A DNA stretch of 39,295 nucleotides. Source: Pseudomonadota bacterium (lineage in GTDB: Bacteria; Pseudomonadota; Gammaproteobacteria; Acidiferrobacterales; Acidiferrobacteraceae). The stretch covers positions 1 through 39,295 of the forward strand of contig JAJYQN010000040.1 in assembly GCA_021794595.1 (NCBI GenBank). Direction: 5' to 3'. The position numbers were made by a program, and so were the translations under genes. The notes under the pieces are model-generated. The model ran no database searches and was not told where the DNA came from. It was given only the letters and a program-made list of their open reading frames with translations. The first letter of the stretch is position 1. Each line of letters begins with the position of its first letter. Of this stretch, positions 25,364 through 34,614 are shown piece after piece.

Positions 25364-25570
25364 ATGGGCCTAAAATGGAGCGATGCCTCCGATATCGCCA
25401 TTGCCTTGAGCGAGCGCCATCCCGATATCGATCCCCGCTATATCCGCTACACCGATCTGCATAGCTGGGTGCTCGATATCGAAGACTTCGATGATGAGCC
25501 AGAGCGGTCCGGGGAGAAATTGCTGGAAGCGATCCAGATGGCCTGGATCGAGGAAGTCGACCCGGACTAG
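25364..25570 (+). CDS. iscX: ISC accessory protein IscX
   Basis: The 68-aa acidic protein (MGLKWSDASDIAIALSERHP, then the YIRYTDLHSWVLDIEDF helix) is the small IscX/YfhJ protein, which binds IscS and iron and tunes desulfurase activity. AAGGAG lies upstream. In most gammaproteobacteria it ends the operon. Here a diguanylate cyclase gene begins 2 nt after its stop. Confidence 0.95.
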   Translation: MGLKWSDASDIAIALSERHPDIDPRYIRYTDLHSWVLDIEDFDDEPERSGEKLLEAIQMAWIEEVDPD

Positions 25571-25572
25571 AT

Positions 25573-26499
25573 ATGGACACTGAGAACGCCTCTTCTCGGC
25601 AGCCGGGTTTCGTCGTTGTTCGGCTGTGGATTCTCGTGGAGGCGGACCTCTTACGCTTGGCGCGCCTGGCCTTGGACGCGACCCGGACTTGTGGCGGGAA
25701 TGCCTTTAGTGCGGCGGAGACCGTAAGCGCAGTCTTGGCCCGGATGCGCGAGGCGCGGGTCACGGCCGGGGGTGCACTTGAGGTCCGGCTGATGGCAGAC
25801 GAACAGCAGCTCTATCTCGATTTTGCCGAGCAACGCCATATGCTATCGGAGATACGGGCGATGGAGAGTGATCGTTTGGCCGGGCTTGCCGCGCGCTTGC
25901 GCGACGAAAGTGAAAGTCGCGACGCAGAGCTTCTGTGGCAGCAAAACCGTGAGGCGGCGCGAATCGCTGCCGCCCAAGCCGAGGCCCTAGAGGCCCTGGA
26001 AAAAAGCCTCCTGGAAAAGCGCCAAGCCCTGGCCTGGGCCACTTTGCAGGCCGATACCGACCCCTTGACCGGTCTTTATAATCGCCGCGCCTACGATGCG
26101 CGACTCGATCAGGCGGTGGCCGAAGCGCGTTCAGGCGCACGGCCGCTCGCCCTGTTGTTTCTCGATCTGGATCACTTCAAGGACATCAACGATAGCGAGG
26201 GTCACGGCGCTGGCGACTGCCACTTGCAGCGCGTGGGTGCGGTCTTACAAACCGCCCTTGCCGATTCCGGCGACAGCGCCTGCCGTACTGGGGGCGACGA
26301 GTTTGCTGTCATCATGGCCGCGCCCTTAGGACGGGCCTTAGAGGTCGCGCAAGGGGTTATCAAGGCCTTGGATGGGGGTGTGAGCATCGGTCTTTCCCTG
26401 TATCGTCAAGGCGACACCGCTCAGACTTTGGCCAGCCGTGCCGATCAAGCGCTCTACCGCGCCAAAGGCGCGGGTCGCGGACAGGTCATGGTGATCTGA
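25573..26499 (+). CDS. GGDEF diguanylate cyclase with coiled-coil and RsbT-like N-terminal remnant
   Basis: The 308-aa protein has a C-terminal GGDEF domain (about 160-308): DPLTGLYNRRAY, the metal-binding LDLDHFKDIND and an intact active site GGDEF at 240-244, so it should make c-di-GMP. The RxxD inhibitory site has DSGD in place, so product inhibition is probably lost. Residues of about 85-158 are a charged coiled coil. Residues of about 20-83 align by eye with the first half of the RsbT-like domain in the next gene (VEADLLRLARLAL, then TAGGALEVRLM) but lack the ATP-binding N-box and G1 box. There is no membrane segment. It starts 2 nt after iscX with no clear Shine-Dalgarno; the next gene starts right at its stop. 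Confidence 0.85.
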   Translation: MDTENASSRQPGFVVVRLWILVEADLLRLARLALDATRTCGGNAFSAAETVSAVLARMREARVTAGGALEVRLMADEQQLYLDFAEQRHMLSEIRAMESDRLAGLAARLRDESESRDAELLWQQNREAARIAAAQAEALEALEKSLLEKRQALAWATLQADTDPLTGLYNRRAYDARLDQAVAEARSGARPLALLFLDLDHFKDINDSEGHGAGDCHLQRVGAVLQTALADSGDSACRTGGDEFAVIMAAPLGRALEVAQGVIKALDGGVSIGLSLYRQGDTAQTLASRADQALYRAKGAGRGQVMVI

Positions 26500-27570
26500 T
26501 TGGACAAGCGCGCGTTCTGTGATGTCCGACTGCTGTTTGAGCAGACCCTCATAGCCGAGAGCGATCTCATTCGTCTTAAGGCGAGACTCAGTGCGGTCAG
26601 TCTGAGGATGGGCTTTAGCCCGGCGCTCACCGAGCGGGCGCGCATGGTGGCCTCCGAGATGGCCACTAATCAAGGTAAGTATGCGGGCGGCCGCGGCTTG
26701 CTCCAGGTGTGGGAGGTCAAGATCGGTGATCACTGGGCGCTCGATCTCTTTGCTCTCGACCATGGGCCCGGGATCAATGACCTCACCTCGGCGGTGGCGG
26801 ATGGGTACAGTACCGGCGGCACTTTGGGTAAGGGTCTAGGCGGCATGAAGCGGCTTGCGCACGAGTTCGGGCTTATCACCCGGATCGCGGCCAGCCCTGA
26901 GCTTCCCTGGCACGGCACGGCCTTGTGGGCCCGATTTCATTCCCAGGACGCGGGCGCGGGCGCGGGTCCGGGGCGGTTCGCGGCCCATTGGGACCTCGGT
27001 CTTTATCGGCGTAGTTACCAGGATGCGCGTGAAAACGGCGATGGTTTCGTGATCTGTACGCGCTCGGGGCTTCGGGTGCTCCATCTCGACGCCCTCGGGC
27101 ACGGACCCTTGGCGGCCGATGTGGTGGAGGCGGCGATCCAGGGTTTTGATTGCACGAGACCGCTCAGGCAGGCCCTAGCTGAGCTTGAGCTGCACCCGCG
27201 CATGAAACGGGGGGCGGCCGCCTGTTGTTACGAAGCGACCGACCAGGGCAGCTTACTGTGGTTAGGAGTCGGGGATATGCAGGCATGCTTGTTGCATGGT
27301 ATTTCTCGCCAGACCTTGGGCTTCGGGCCCGGTATATTGGGCCAAGTGCACGGCCGCTTGCATGAGGCCGAATGGGTTTGGCCGGAGGGGGGTCTCGTGG
27401 CCAGCGCGTCCGACGGTTTTCGGAGTGGTTGGTCGCAAGCCTTGGCGCTTTTAACGGGTTCGCCGCCGCAATTGCTGGCGTATTTTCTGGGTCATGTGTT
27501 CGGGCGGCTCACGGATGACCGATCATGTGTCATTGTGAGACGGGGGACGGGGGAAGACAATGGAAAATGA
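26500..27570 (+). CDS. RsbT-type kinase fused to RsbX/SpoIIE-type PP2C phosphatase
   Basis: The 356-aa protein combines opposing activities. Residues of about 12-148 are a GHKL serine kinase of the RsbT type, with N-box Asn57 (ASEMATNQGKYAGG), the Asp87 box (LDHGPGI) and a Gly-rich lid (GGTLGKGLGGMKRLAHEF). Residues of about 162-350 are a SpoIIE/RsbX PP2C-like phosphatase with putative metal-binding Asp181 (NGDGFV), Asp197 (HLDALGHG), Asp305 (ASDGF) and Asp340 (DDRSCVIV). The expected targets are the STAS proteins encoded just downstream. A TTG start directly at the preceding TGA means coupled translation; no other start fits. The 3' end overlaps the RsbR-like gene by 11 nt. Confidence 0.82.
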   Translation: MDKRAFCDVRLLFEQTLIAESDLIRLKARLSAVSLRMGFSPALTERARMVASEMATNQGKYAGGRGLLQVWEVKIGDHWALDLFALDHGPGINDLTSAVADGYSTGGTLGKGLGGMKRLAHEFGLITRIAASPELPWHGTALWARFHSQDAGAGAGPGRFAAHWDLGLYRRSYQDARENGDGFVICTRSGLRVLHLDALGHGPLAADVVEAAIQGFDCTRPLRQALAELELHPRMKRGAAACCYEATDQGSLLWLGVGDMQACLLHGISRQTLGFGPGILGQVHGRLHEAEWVWPEGGLVASASDGFRSGWSQALALLTGSPPQLLAYFLGHVFGRLTDDRSCVIVRRGTGEDNGK

Positions 27571-28426
27571 AGGGGCAATCCAGGCCTTACTGATAGAACA
27601 GCTGCAACTGAAGATCGGGACGCTCACAGAGACCATCGAGAAGCGCGGCCGGGATATCTTCGGGGATCGGAATCTCATGTCTCTCGATGAGATTACCGAT
27701 GCGAGTGTGGAATTTTTGGAGCTCATCGTGGTTGTGCTCCAGTCTCCGGAACCCCTAAAGGCGCGCGGCCCGGCGTTCGCGGCGCTGACGCAGTTTATTA
27801 GTGAAATCGCGCAGCAGATCCTCGTCCGGGGCGGGGATATGGAGCAGTTCCTTCGGTATATTATGTTCATGCAACGCTTGTTCATGGAGTCGCTCGAGGA
27901 GCAAGCGGCTATGTCGTTTAGCGAGGCCCGGGCCGTGCTTTTGCTACTCGCGACCCTTTTTAACGAAATGATGCTGTCGGTGTTTCATACCTATCTGCAC
28001 GAGCGCGAAGAGACTATTCGCGCCCAACAAGACGAACTGAAGCAGACATCGACGCCCATCACCAGTATCTGGGACGGGGTACTGACCCTCCCCATTATCG
28101 GCACTTTGGACTCCCAGCGTACCTTGATGATCATGGAGCGGCTGCTCACCAAGATCGAATCCGAGCGGGCGCGGGCGGTGGTCATGGATGTGACGGGCGT
28201 CCAGACCGTGGATTCCCAGGTGGCCCATCATTTGATCCAGATGACGCGCGCCGTGCGGCTCATGGGCGCCAACGCCATTTTGACGGGTATTCGTCCCGAT
28301 ATCGCCCGGGCATTGACGAGCCTCAATATCGAATTGACCGATGTCACGACCCGCGCCACCTTGTCCGATGGCCTGAAGGAGGCGTTTCGGCTCATGAATA
28401 TCGAGGTCCGTGAGAAGCCGGTGTGA
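27560..28426 (+). CDS. RsbR-type stressosome STAS protein
   Basis: The 288-aa protein has an all-helical sensory N-terminal region (about 1-150, RsbRD_N-like; no clear heme or flavin site), a linker helix (about 150-165) and a STAS domain (165-288) with PIIGTLDSQRTLMIMERLL, DVTGVQTVDSQVAHHLIQ and GIRPDIARAL. The two positions phosphorylated as Thr171 and Thr205 in B. subtilis RsbRA correspond to Ser185 and Ser219, with the same spacing of 34. It would form the stressosome scaffold with the next gene product. ATG 27560 has GGGGGA upstream. It overlaps both neighbours (11 nt and 4 nt). Confidence 0.85.
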   Translation: MENEGAIQALLIEQLQLKIGTLTETIEKRGRDIFGDRNLMSLDEITDASVEFLELIVVVLQSPEPLKARGPAFAALTQFISEIAQQILVRGGDMEQFLRYIMFMQRLFMESLEEQAAMSFSEARAVLLLLATLFNEMMLSVFHTYLHEREETIRAQQDELKQTSTPITSIWDGVLTLPIIGTLDSQRTLMIMERLLTKIESERARAVVMDVTGVQTVDSQVAHHLIQMTRAVRLMGANAILTGIRPDIARALTSLNIELTDVTTRATLSDGLKEAFRLMNIEVREKPV

Positions 28427-28764
28427 GACGGCCCTGGCATCTCACCAGGATTGGTCCCGCCGGTCTCTTGTTTGAGCCGAGTGAAGGCCTCAATCCGAGT
28501 GCCGCCCTCGATTATATCGAGGACCTGGTTCAGGTGCTGCTTTCGAGCGAAAGCCGTTATTTGTACTATGATGTCAAAGACGTCGCGATCATTGATACCG
28601 TGTACTACCAATGGTTATTGCAGTTAGAGAGAAGTTGTCGGCTCTTAGGGGTGCGCCTGGTCGTCCTTCATATGCGTCCTGAAACCGCCTTTGCCCTCGG
28701 CCGGAGCCTCGATGGGCCGATCCCTTTCTCCTGTGCCCAAGGTCTCGACAGGCCACCAGTGTAA
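28423..28764 (+). CDS. RsbS-type single-domain STAS protein
   Basis: The 113-aa protein is a stand-alone STAS domain with YYDVKDVAIIDTVYYQWLLQLER and a GVRLVVLHMRPETAFAL strand-helix. The phospho-acceptor is Thr59, aligning with Ser59 of B. subtilis RsbS. It should be the antagonist that holds RsbT until phosphorylated. The start is GTG overlapping the preceding stop (GTGA). It ends the coupled cluster. No good terminator is seen in the 66 nt before the ndk promoter. Confidence 0.75.
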   Translation: MRRPWHLTRIGPAGLLFEPSEGLNPSAALDYIEDLVQVLLSSESRYLYYDVKDVAIIDTVYYQWLLQLERSCRLLGVRLVVLHMRPETAFALGRSLDGPIPFSCAQGLDRPPV

Positions 28765-28830
28765 GGGGCGAGTCGGACGGTCGGCGTATGAGGGCCGAGG
28801 GCTTCTGGTACACTACCTGGAATCAATAAA

Positions 28831-28859
28831 TTGCCGCCTTCCGAAGTAGGCGCTAGAAT
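28831..28859 (+). promoter_or_regulatory. Promoter of ndk
   Basis: TTGCCG (28831-28836) and TAGAAT (28854-28859) are 17 nt apart. Transcription would start near 28866, giving a leader of about 33 nt that includes AAGGAA. This separates the ndk-der gene group from the isc/stressosome transcript. Confidence 0.65.
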
Positions 28860-28898
28860 GCGCCCATTTCGGCACTCACCCTTTTAAGGAATTTAGGC

Positions 28899-29330
28899 AT
28901 GGCCATCGAACGTACGCTCTCCATTATCAAGCCAGACGCGGTTGGGAAAAACGCCATTGGGGCAATTTATGCCCGTTTTGAGAAGGCGGGGTTGCGGATC
29001 GTCGCGGCCCGCATGATGCACCTGACCCGCGCCCAGGCGGAGGGGTTTTATGCCGTTCACAGGGAGCGGCCGTTTTTTGCCGATCTCGTCGCCTTCATGA
29101 GCTCGGGTCCGGTCATGGTTCAGGTGCTCGAGGGAGAGCAGGCGATCGCCAAGAATCGCGAGGTGATGGGGGCGACCAACCCCAAGGCGGCGGCACCCGG
29201 CACGATCCGCGCCGACTTCGCGGCCAGCATAGACGAGAACGCTGTGCATGGTTCGGACGGTCCCGACACGGCGCGTGCCGAGATCGCCTACTTTTTCGCG
29301 GATATGGATCTCTGTCCGCGTACTCGTTAG
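28899..29330 (+). CDS. ndk: Nucleoside diphosphate kinase Ndk
   Basis: The 143-aa enzyme equilibrates NTP and dNTP pools through a phospho-His intermediate, His117 ([20 protein letters not shown]). [15 protein letters not shown] and [14 protein letters not shown] are typical, and the length is that of E. coli Ndk. It has its own promoter and an AAGGAA site. rlmN follows after 27 nt. Confidence 0.97.
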   Translation: MAIERTLSIIKPDAVGKNAIGAIYARFEKAGLRIVAARMMHLTRAQAEGFYAVHRERPFFADLVAFMSSGPVMVQVLEGEQAIAKNREVMGATNPKAAAPGTIRADFAASIDENAVHGSDGPDTARAEIAYFFADMDLCPRTR

Positions 29331-29357
29331 GAGGGTAGTCTGGAGGAAACGGGCTTT

Positions 29358-30431
29358 GTGAATTTGCTGGGCTTGGATCGGGCTGGTCTTGCGGATTTTA
29401 TGCGCCAGATGTCCGAGCCCGCCTTTCGCGCGCAACAGATCTTCCCGTGGATGCACCAGCGCGGGGTCACGGACTTTGCCGCTATGACGAATATCGGTAA
29501 GGCCCTGGCCGGGCGTTTGAGTGAGCGGGCGCGGATCAGCCTTCCCGAGATCGTGACCGAGCATCTGTCGATGGACGGGACCCGGAAATGGGTCTTGCGG
29601 CTCCATGACGGCAATGCGATCGAAACCGTGTTCATTCCGGAGACCGACCGCAATACCCTTTGTATTTCATCTCAGGTCGGCTGCGCTCTCGACTGCGCCT
29701 TTTGCGCGACTGCCCAGGAGGGATTTAACCGCAATCTGACGGCAGCCGAGATCGTAGGCCAAGTGTGGCTCGCCGAGCACACCCTGCGGCAACGCCAAGA
29801 GGGTGCGGGACGGGTTATTACGAATGTGGTCTTTATGGGTATGGGCGAGCCGCTTTTGAACCTGAAAGAGGTGGGTCCCGCGATTCGGATCATTTTGGAC
29901 GATCTCGGTTACGGACTCTCGCGTCGGCGGGTCACGGTCAGTACCGCTGGCGTCGTGCCTCACATCGACCGCTTACATGAGGAGGCGCCGGTCAGCCTCG
30001 CGGTCTCTCTGCACGCCCCAGACGATGCCTTGCGCACGGCGCTCGTGCCGCTGAACAAGAAATATCCGATCGCAGAGCTCCTTGAGGCCTGCCGTCGCTA
30101 TGTAGCGCGGGACCCACGTCGCCGCATTACCTTTGAGTACGCGATGCTGGCGGGTGTCAACGATAGTCCAGACCAGGCCCGCGCCCTGGCGCGCCTCTTG
30201 CGGACCGTACCTGCGAAGATCAATTTGATTCCGTTCAATCCGTTTCCCGGTACCCGCTTCGAACGTTCCCCGGATTCGGTGATAGACGCGTTTCGGGATA
30301 TCCTGCTTGCATCCGGCATCGTGACCATGACCCGGCGCACGCGTGGGGATGGTATTCGGGCGGCCTGTGGGCAGCTTGCCGGGGTGGTTAAGGAGCGGAC
30401 TCGCCGCGTGGTGCCTATTCATGTTTCGTAA
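29358..30431 (+). CDS. rlmN: Dual-specificity rRNA/tRNA methyltransferase RlmN
   Basis: The 357-aa radical SAM enzyme methylates C2 of A2503 in 23S rRNA and A37 in some tRNAs. The cluster cysteines are Cys109, Cys113 and Cys116 (CALDCAFC). The mechanistic cysteines are Cys102 and Cys337 ([12 protein letters not shown]). [21 protein letters not shown] is also typical. GTG 29358 gives the usual MNLLGLDR start, with GGAGG about 11 nt upstream. It overlaps pilW by 11 nt. Confidence 0.95.
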   Translation: MNLLGLDRAGLADFMRQMSEPAFRAQQIFPWMHQRGVTDFAAMTNIGKALAGRLSERARISLPEIVTEHLSMDGTRKWVLRLHDGNAIETVFIPETDRNTLCISSQVGCALDCAFCATAQEGFNRNLTAAEIVGQVWLAEHTLRQRQEGAGRVITNVVFMGMGEPLLNLKEVGPAIRIILDDLGYGLSRRRVTVSTAGVVPHIDRLHEEAPVSLAVSLHAPDDALRTALVPLNKKYPIAELLEACRRYVARDPRRRITFEYAMLAGVNDSPDQARALARLLRTVPAKINLIPFNPFPGTRFERSPDSVIDAFRDILLASGIVTMTRRTRGDGIRAACGQLAGVVKERTRRVVPIHVS

Positions 30432-31191
30432 AAAGCTTATTTGGACGGTGGTTTTTCTGGGCGGACTGGCCGGTTGCGCGACCGGACCTAGACTGACCCC
30501 TCAGTCTCATAAGCTCGTCCAGTTGCGGGTCGCGCTCGGTGTCGGTTATATGCGCCAAGGGCAGTTGGGTTTGGCGCGTAACGAGCTCGCGCAGGCCTTA
30601 GCCATCGATCCCACTGACGCCCCGGCCTTGAGTGCTATGGCGATCGCCGAAGAACGGCTCCGTGAGCCCGCCAAGGCGGCGCACTATTTTCGCACGGGTT
30701 TGTCCCTGCATCCGCACGACGGCAACCTCCAGAACAACTATGGGGCGTTTTTGTGCGGGCAAGGGGATGTGAAACGCGCGATCCGGCACTTCAAGGCGGC
30801 CCTGCATTCGCCGCTTTACGCGACACCCCAGATAGCCGACCTCAATATGGGTGTGTGTCTTATGAGGACGCCTCAGAGAAAGGCCGCCATCCATTACTTT
30901 CATAGGGCCCAGGCCTTGGCGCCGGCCTTGGCCGGCCCTTATTATTACTTGGCGCGAATTCGCTATAAGGGCCACGAATGGCACCGGGCCAAGGTCGATC
31001 TCCATCAGTATTTGCAACTGACCCGTAGTGTCCAAGCCCTCTTTTTGGGCGTGCGGATCGGGCGTGCGCTCGGCGATAAAAAGCTTGTCCGATTTTGTGC
31101 CACTCGGCTTTTGGGTAATTATGGACATACCCCTCAGGCGCGCATAGTCGAGGCATGGCAGCGGAGGGGGCAGCTCTTTGGACACTCGTGA
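30421..31191 (+). CDS. pilW: Type IV pilus pilotin PilW/PilF
   Basis: The 256-aa lipoprotein has lipobox LAGC (Cys19, Ala at +2, outer membrane) followed by about six TPR repeats ([24 protein letters not shown]-like [22 protein letters not shown]). PilF of Pseudomonas is the pilotin for the PilQ secretin, and this position between rlmN and rodZ is conserved. ATG 30421 lies inside the rlmN end; earlier in-frame starts would add sequence before the signal peptide. Confidence 0.9.
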   Translation: MFRKKLIWTVVFLGGLAGCATGPRLTPQSHKLVQLRVALGVGYMRQGQLGLARNELAQALAIDPTDAPALSAMAIAEERLREPAKAAHYFRTGLSLHPHDGNLQNNYGAFLCGQGDVKRAIRHFKAALHSPLYATPQIADLNMGVCLMRTPQRKAAIHYFHRAQALAPALAGPYYYLARIRYKGHEWHRAKVDLHQYLQLTRSVQALFLGVRIGRALGDKKLVRFCATRLLGNYGHTPQARIVEAWQRRGQLFGHS

Positions 31192-32221
31192 CCCCATGAA
31201 TGGCGCGGCCGTGAACCCGGGCGAACGCCTGAAGGCGGCCCGCGAGCGGGCCGGGTGGTCGATCGAACAGGTGGCCCTGAAGCTGCGGCTGTCGGTGGCG
31301 CAGGTCGCGGCCCTCGAGAAGGGTGAGCGCGAGGGCCTGCCCCCGGCGGCCTACGTCCGCGGCTATTTGCGCAGTTACGCGCAGCTCTTGGGGCTCGACC
31401 CCCAGGAGTTCGCCAAGGTGCGCGGTAGTGTCGAACCCGCAGCGGTGGGGGAGAGGCCGGCAGTGGCCCCCAAGACGAGATTGCCATGGGAGCCCTTAGT
31501 CTACGCCTTGTTTGTCATAGGTCTCGTGGTGGGAGTGGTGTGGTGGCGTATGGATAGACGTCCGTCCACGAGGCCAGTTCATGACACGGTGTCGTCCGTG
31601 GAGGCGATCGGTGCGCTGCCGCCGCGCTTACAGTCACTTGCGATGCCAGGTGCGAACGACGGCCAATTGAGTGAGTTTCCGTTGCATCGCCGGGGCCTCG
31701 GGCCCCGCTCAACGGCTCCCGCGCCCGTCTCGCGCGAGCCGCTCTCGACAGGTCCGGTGAGCGGGGCGAAGGTGGCCCGCGCGCCCCTCCCGCAGCCGCT
31801 TCCGACACCGCACGGGACGCCGGGCGGGAAGGTCTCCGTGCCGAGCGCTAAAATACCCGCGCAGGGCGTCCTGACTCCCGGAATGAAGACAAAGACCGGG
31901 GCGACCGCCCTTCCGGCCGCGCCGCCTAGCGCTGTACCGAACCCCGGAGGATTGATAAGCTTACCGCAGGGTCGCCATTACGCGACTTTACGCATCAGGG
32001 CGACATCCGGTGGCGTTCGGGTTTTGGTGCGTGACGCCAAGGGGACACGGCTCTTGGCCACCCGTATTGCTGCGGGTCACGGGGTCCATGTCGTGGGTCT
32101 GCCGCCGTTTAGCGTGGCGTTGAGTCGATCCCGAGGGGTCTTCATAACGATCGGCGGGCACGCGGTGGCGCTCCCCTCGGCCCATAAAGGGCGCCGTTTA
32201 CGGATCACAGTCGATCGATAG
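31178..32221 (+). CDS. rodZ: Cytoskeleton protein RodZ
   Basis: The 347-aa protein links MreB to the cell-wall synthesis machinery. Residues of about 13-85 form a RodZ-type HTH ([39 protein letters not shown]). One membrane helix follows (about 108-124, [18 protein letters not shown]), then a long Pro/Ala/Gly-rich periplasmic linker (about 130-255) and a DUF4115 beta domain. TTG 31178 is chosen for its GGAGGGGG site, giving a 14-nt overlap with pilW; ATG 31196 is the alternative. Confidence 0.87.
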   Translation: MDTRDPMNGAAVNPGERLKAARERAGWSIEQVALKLRLSVAQVAALEKGEREGLPPAAYVRGYLRSYAQLLGLDPQEFAKVRGSVEPAAVGERPAVAPKTRLPWEPLVYALFVIGLVVGVVWWRMDRRPSTRPVHDTVSSVEAIGALPPRLQSLAMPGANDGQLSEFPLHRRGLGPRSTAPAPVSREPLSTGPVSGAKVARAPLPQPLPTPHGTPGGKVSVPSAKIPAQGVLTPGMKTKTGATALPAAPPSAVPNPGGLISLPQGRHYATLRIRATSGGVRVLVRDAKGTRLLATRIAAGHGVHVVGLPPFSVALSRSRGVFITIGGHAVALPSAHKGRRLRITVDR

Positions 32222-32234
32222 GTGGGAGAATTCT

Positions 32235-33350
32235 ATGCATGAGACGACCCAGATTATACGCCGTAAGAGCCGCGCTATCCGCGTGGGACGGGTGACCGTA
32301 GGCGGGGATGCCCCCATCAGCGTTCAGAGCATGACCAATACTGACACCTGCGATGTCGCAGCGACCGTGGGGCAAATCCAGCGCTTGGTGGCGGCCGGGG
32401 CCGATATTGTCAGGGTGTCGATTCCGACGATGGAGGCCGCCCAGGCCTTTGCGCAGATTCGTAAACAGGTCGATGTCGCACTCGTCACCGACATCCATTT
32501 TGATTATCGCATCGCCCTCGAGGTTGCGAAGCTCGGGGCCGATTGTCTGCGCATTAACCCCGGTAATATTGGGCGCGAAGATCGGGTTCGACAAGTCGTC
32601 GATGCCGCCCGCGACCGCGGCATCAGTATTCGCGTCGGAGTCAATGCCGGCTCGCTTGAGAAGGACTTACAGAAGAAGTACGGGGAGCCCAACTCCGATG
32701 CCTTGGTCGAGTCGGCGGAAAGGCATATGGAAATTCTGGAGCGCCTCAATTTCCGGGATTACAAGATCAGCCTCAAGGCCTCGAACATCGCCATGACGGT
32801 GGCCGCTTACCGCAAGCTCGCGACCATGACCGAGCAACCCTTGCATCTCGGCATTACCGAGGCTGGAGCGCTCCGGGGCGGTACCGTCAAATCAGCGATC
32901 GGTCTGGGCATGCTCTTGGCCGAGGGTATCGGCGACACATTGCGGGTGTCTTTGGCGGCTGATCCCGTCGAGGAGGTCAAGGTCGGTTTCGAGATCCTGA
33001 AAAGCCTCCAGTTGCGTAAGAAGGGGGTGAATCTGATCGCCTGCCCCTCGTGTTCCCGGCAAGAGTTCGACGTGATAGGAACGGTCAACGCCCTTGAGGC
33101 GCGGCTCGAGGACATTCAAGAGTCCATCGATGTCGCGGTTATCGGCTGTGTCGTCAACGGCCCCGGGGAGGCGAAAGAGGTGCAGGTCGGCCTCGCCGGT
33201 GGTTCGCCCAATCTGCTCTATAAGGACGGCAAGCCGTACGGTAAGGTGAATAATGCCGATCTGGTCGATACGCTCGAGCGGGCCGTGCGCGAGGAGCTGA
33301 AGCGGCGCGCGTCCAGCGCCCCAATTATCCCGATCAAAGCCCTGCCTTGA
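32235..33350 (+). CDS. ispG: 4-hydroxy-3-methylbut-2-enyl-diphosphate synthase IspG (GcpE)
   Basis: The 371-aa [4Fe-4S] enzyme converts MEcPP to HMBPP in the MEP isoprenoid pathway. The cluster ligands Cys270, Cys273, Cys305 and Glu312 (ACPSCSR and GCVVNGPGE) have the same numbering as E. coli IspG. The TIM-barrel N-terminus is intact ([11 protein letters not shown]). GTGGGAGAA lies upstream of the ATG. As an Fe-S enzyme it depends on the nearby isc genes. Confidence 0.97.
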   Translation: MHETTQIIRRKSRAIRVGRVTVGGDAPISVQSMTNTDTCDVAATVGQIQRLVAAGADIVRVSIPTMEAAQAFAQIRKQVDVALVTDIHFDYRIALEVAKLGADCLRINPGNIGREDRVRQVVDAARDRGISIRVGVNAGSLEKDLQKKYGEPNSDALVESAERHMEILERLNFRDYKISLKASNIAMTVAAYRKLATMTEQPLHLGITEAGALRGGTVKSAIGLGMLLAEGIGDTLRVSLAADPVEEVKVGFEILKSLQLRKKGVNLIACPSCSRQEFDVIGTVNALEARLEDIQESIDVAVIGCVVNGPGEAKEVQVGLAGGSPNLLYKDGKPYGKVNNADLVDTLERAVREELKRRASSAPIIPIKALP

Positions 33351-33357
33351 GGGTCGC

Positions 33358-34614
33358 TTGAATCGCCAAATTGCCGGGGTACGGGGTGTCAGCGCGCTAT
33401 TGCCCCATGACGCGGCGACTTGGGCCGCAGTAGAGGGACTCGCCCGTTCGGTGCTGGCGGCCTACGGCTATGCCGAAATCCGCTTGCCGGTGCTTGAACG
33501 GACTGAGCTCTATGCCCGGGCCGTGGGCGAGGTGACAGACATCGTCGAGAAGGAGATGTATACCTTTCTCGACCGCAATGGTGAGAGCTTAAGTTTGCGC
33601 CCCGAGGGAACGGCTGGATGTGTGAGGGCCGGCATCGAGGCTGGGCTTTTTCATAACCAGACCCAGAGGCTCTGGTACCAAGGCCCGATGTTTCGGCACG
33701 AGCGGCCACAGAAGGGACGTTACCGGCAATTCCACCAGTTGGGGGTCGAGGCCTACGGTATGCGCGGGCCGGAGATCGAGGCTGAGCTGATCCTGCTCGG
33801 CGATCGACTGATGCGGATGCTGGGGGTCAAGACCCGCTTATTGATGAATTCCTTGGGGACGGCGACGTGTCGGGCCCGTTATCGGGACGCCTTGGTCCAG
33901 TATCTGGAGGCCCATGCCGCGGCTCTGGATGAGGACAGCACCCGGCGCCTCCAGAGAAACCCCTTGCGGGTACTCGATAGCAAGAACCCGGAGATGGCAG
34001 AACTTCTTGCCGGAGCTCCCCAGATCGGGGACTATCTCAATGCCGATGCCCAGGCCCACTTCGAGCGATTGACAGATCAGCTCTCGGCCCTGGGCGTGAA
34101 TTTCGAGGTTGCCCCACGTTTGGTGCGCGGACTCGATTATTACACGCACACGGTCTTTGAATGGGTGTCGGAGGAGGGGGGCGCCCAAACTGCGGTCTGC
34201 GCGGGCGGGCGCTACGATGGGCTCGTGGCCGAGCTGGGCGGGGCGCCGACGGCGGCGGTCGGTTTTGCGATAGGGCTCGAGCGGTTTGTGACTCTTGTCA
34301 CGAAGGTCGCAGCTCATCAAGCGCCCGATGTGTTTGTGATGACGCCTGCGGCCCTGAGCGCTTCGGCGCTGGTGCTGGCGGAATCGCTGCGCAACGAAGG
34401 GCTACGGGTCGAGCTGCATCTCGCCGGGGCCAGCCAAAAGAGCCAAATGAAGCGGGCCCATGAAAGTCGGGCGCGCTGTATCGTGCAGGCGCAAGACGAG
34501 GAAGCGGTGGTGGTGATCTGCGCCGGCCGCAATGAGGGCACGGTGCCCTGGACGGACGCCGTAACGCGCGTCACAAAGGCCTTGGAGGCGAAGACGAAAC
34601 ACGATGACAAATGA
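33358..34614 (+). CDS. hisS: Histidyl-tRNA synthetase HisS
   Basis: The 418-aa class II synthetase has motif 1 region EKEMYTF, motif 2 MFRHERPQKGRYRQFHQ, the HisA signature GLDYYTHTVFE, AGGRYDGL and motif 3 GFAIGLERF, then the anticodon-binding domain. The start is TTG 33358, giving MNRQIAGVRGVSALLP, the usual N-terminus; GAGGG lies 4-5 nt upstream and is part of the ispG stop region. It overlaps yfgM by 11 nt. Confidence 0.95.
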   Translation: MNRQIAGVRGVSALLPHDAATWAAVEGLARSVLAAYGYAEIRLPVLERTELYARAVGEVTDIVEKEMYTFLDRNGESLSLRPEGTAGCVRAGIEAGLFHNQTQRLWYQGPMFRHERPQKGRYRQFHQLGVEAYGMRGPEIEAELILLGDRLMRMLGVKTRLLMNSLGTATCRARYRDALVQYLEAHAAALDEDSTRRLQRNPLRVLDSKNPEMAELLAGAPQIGDYLNADAQAHFERLTDQLSALGVNFEVAPRLVRGLDYYTHTVFEWVSEEGGAQTAVCAGGRYDGLVAELGGAPTAAVGFAIGLERFVTLVTKVAAHQAPDVFVMTPAALSASALVLAESLRNEGLRVELHLAGASQKSQMKRAHESRARCIVQAQDEEAVVVICAGRNEGTVPWTDAVTRVTKALEAKTKHDDK

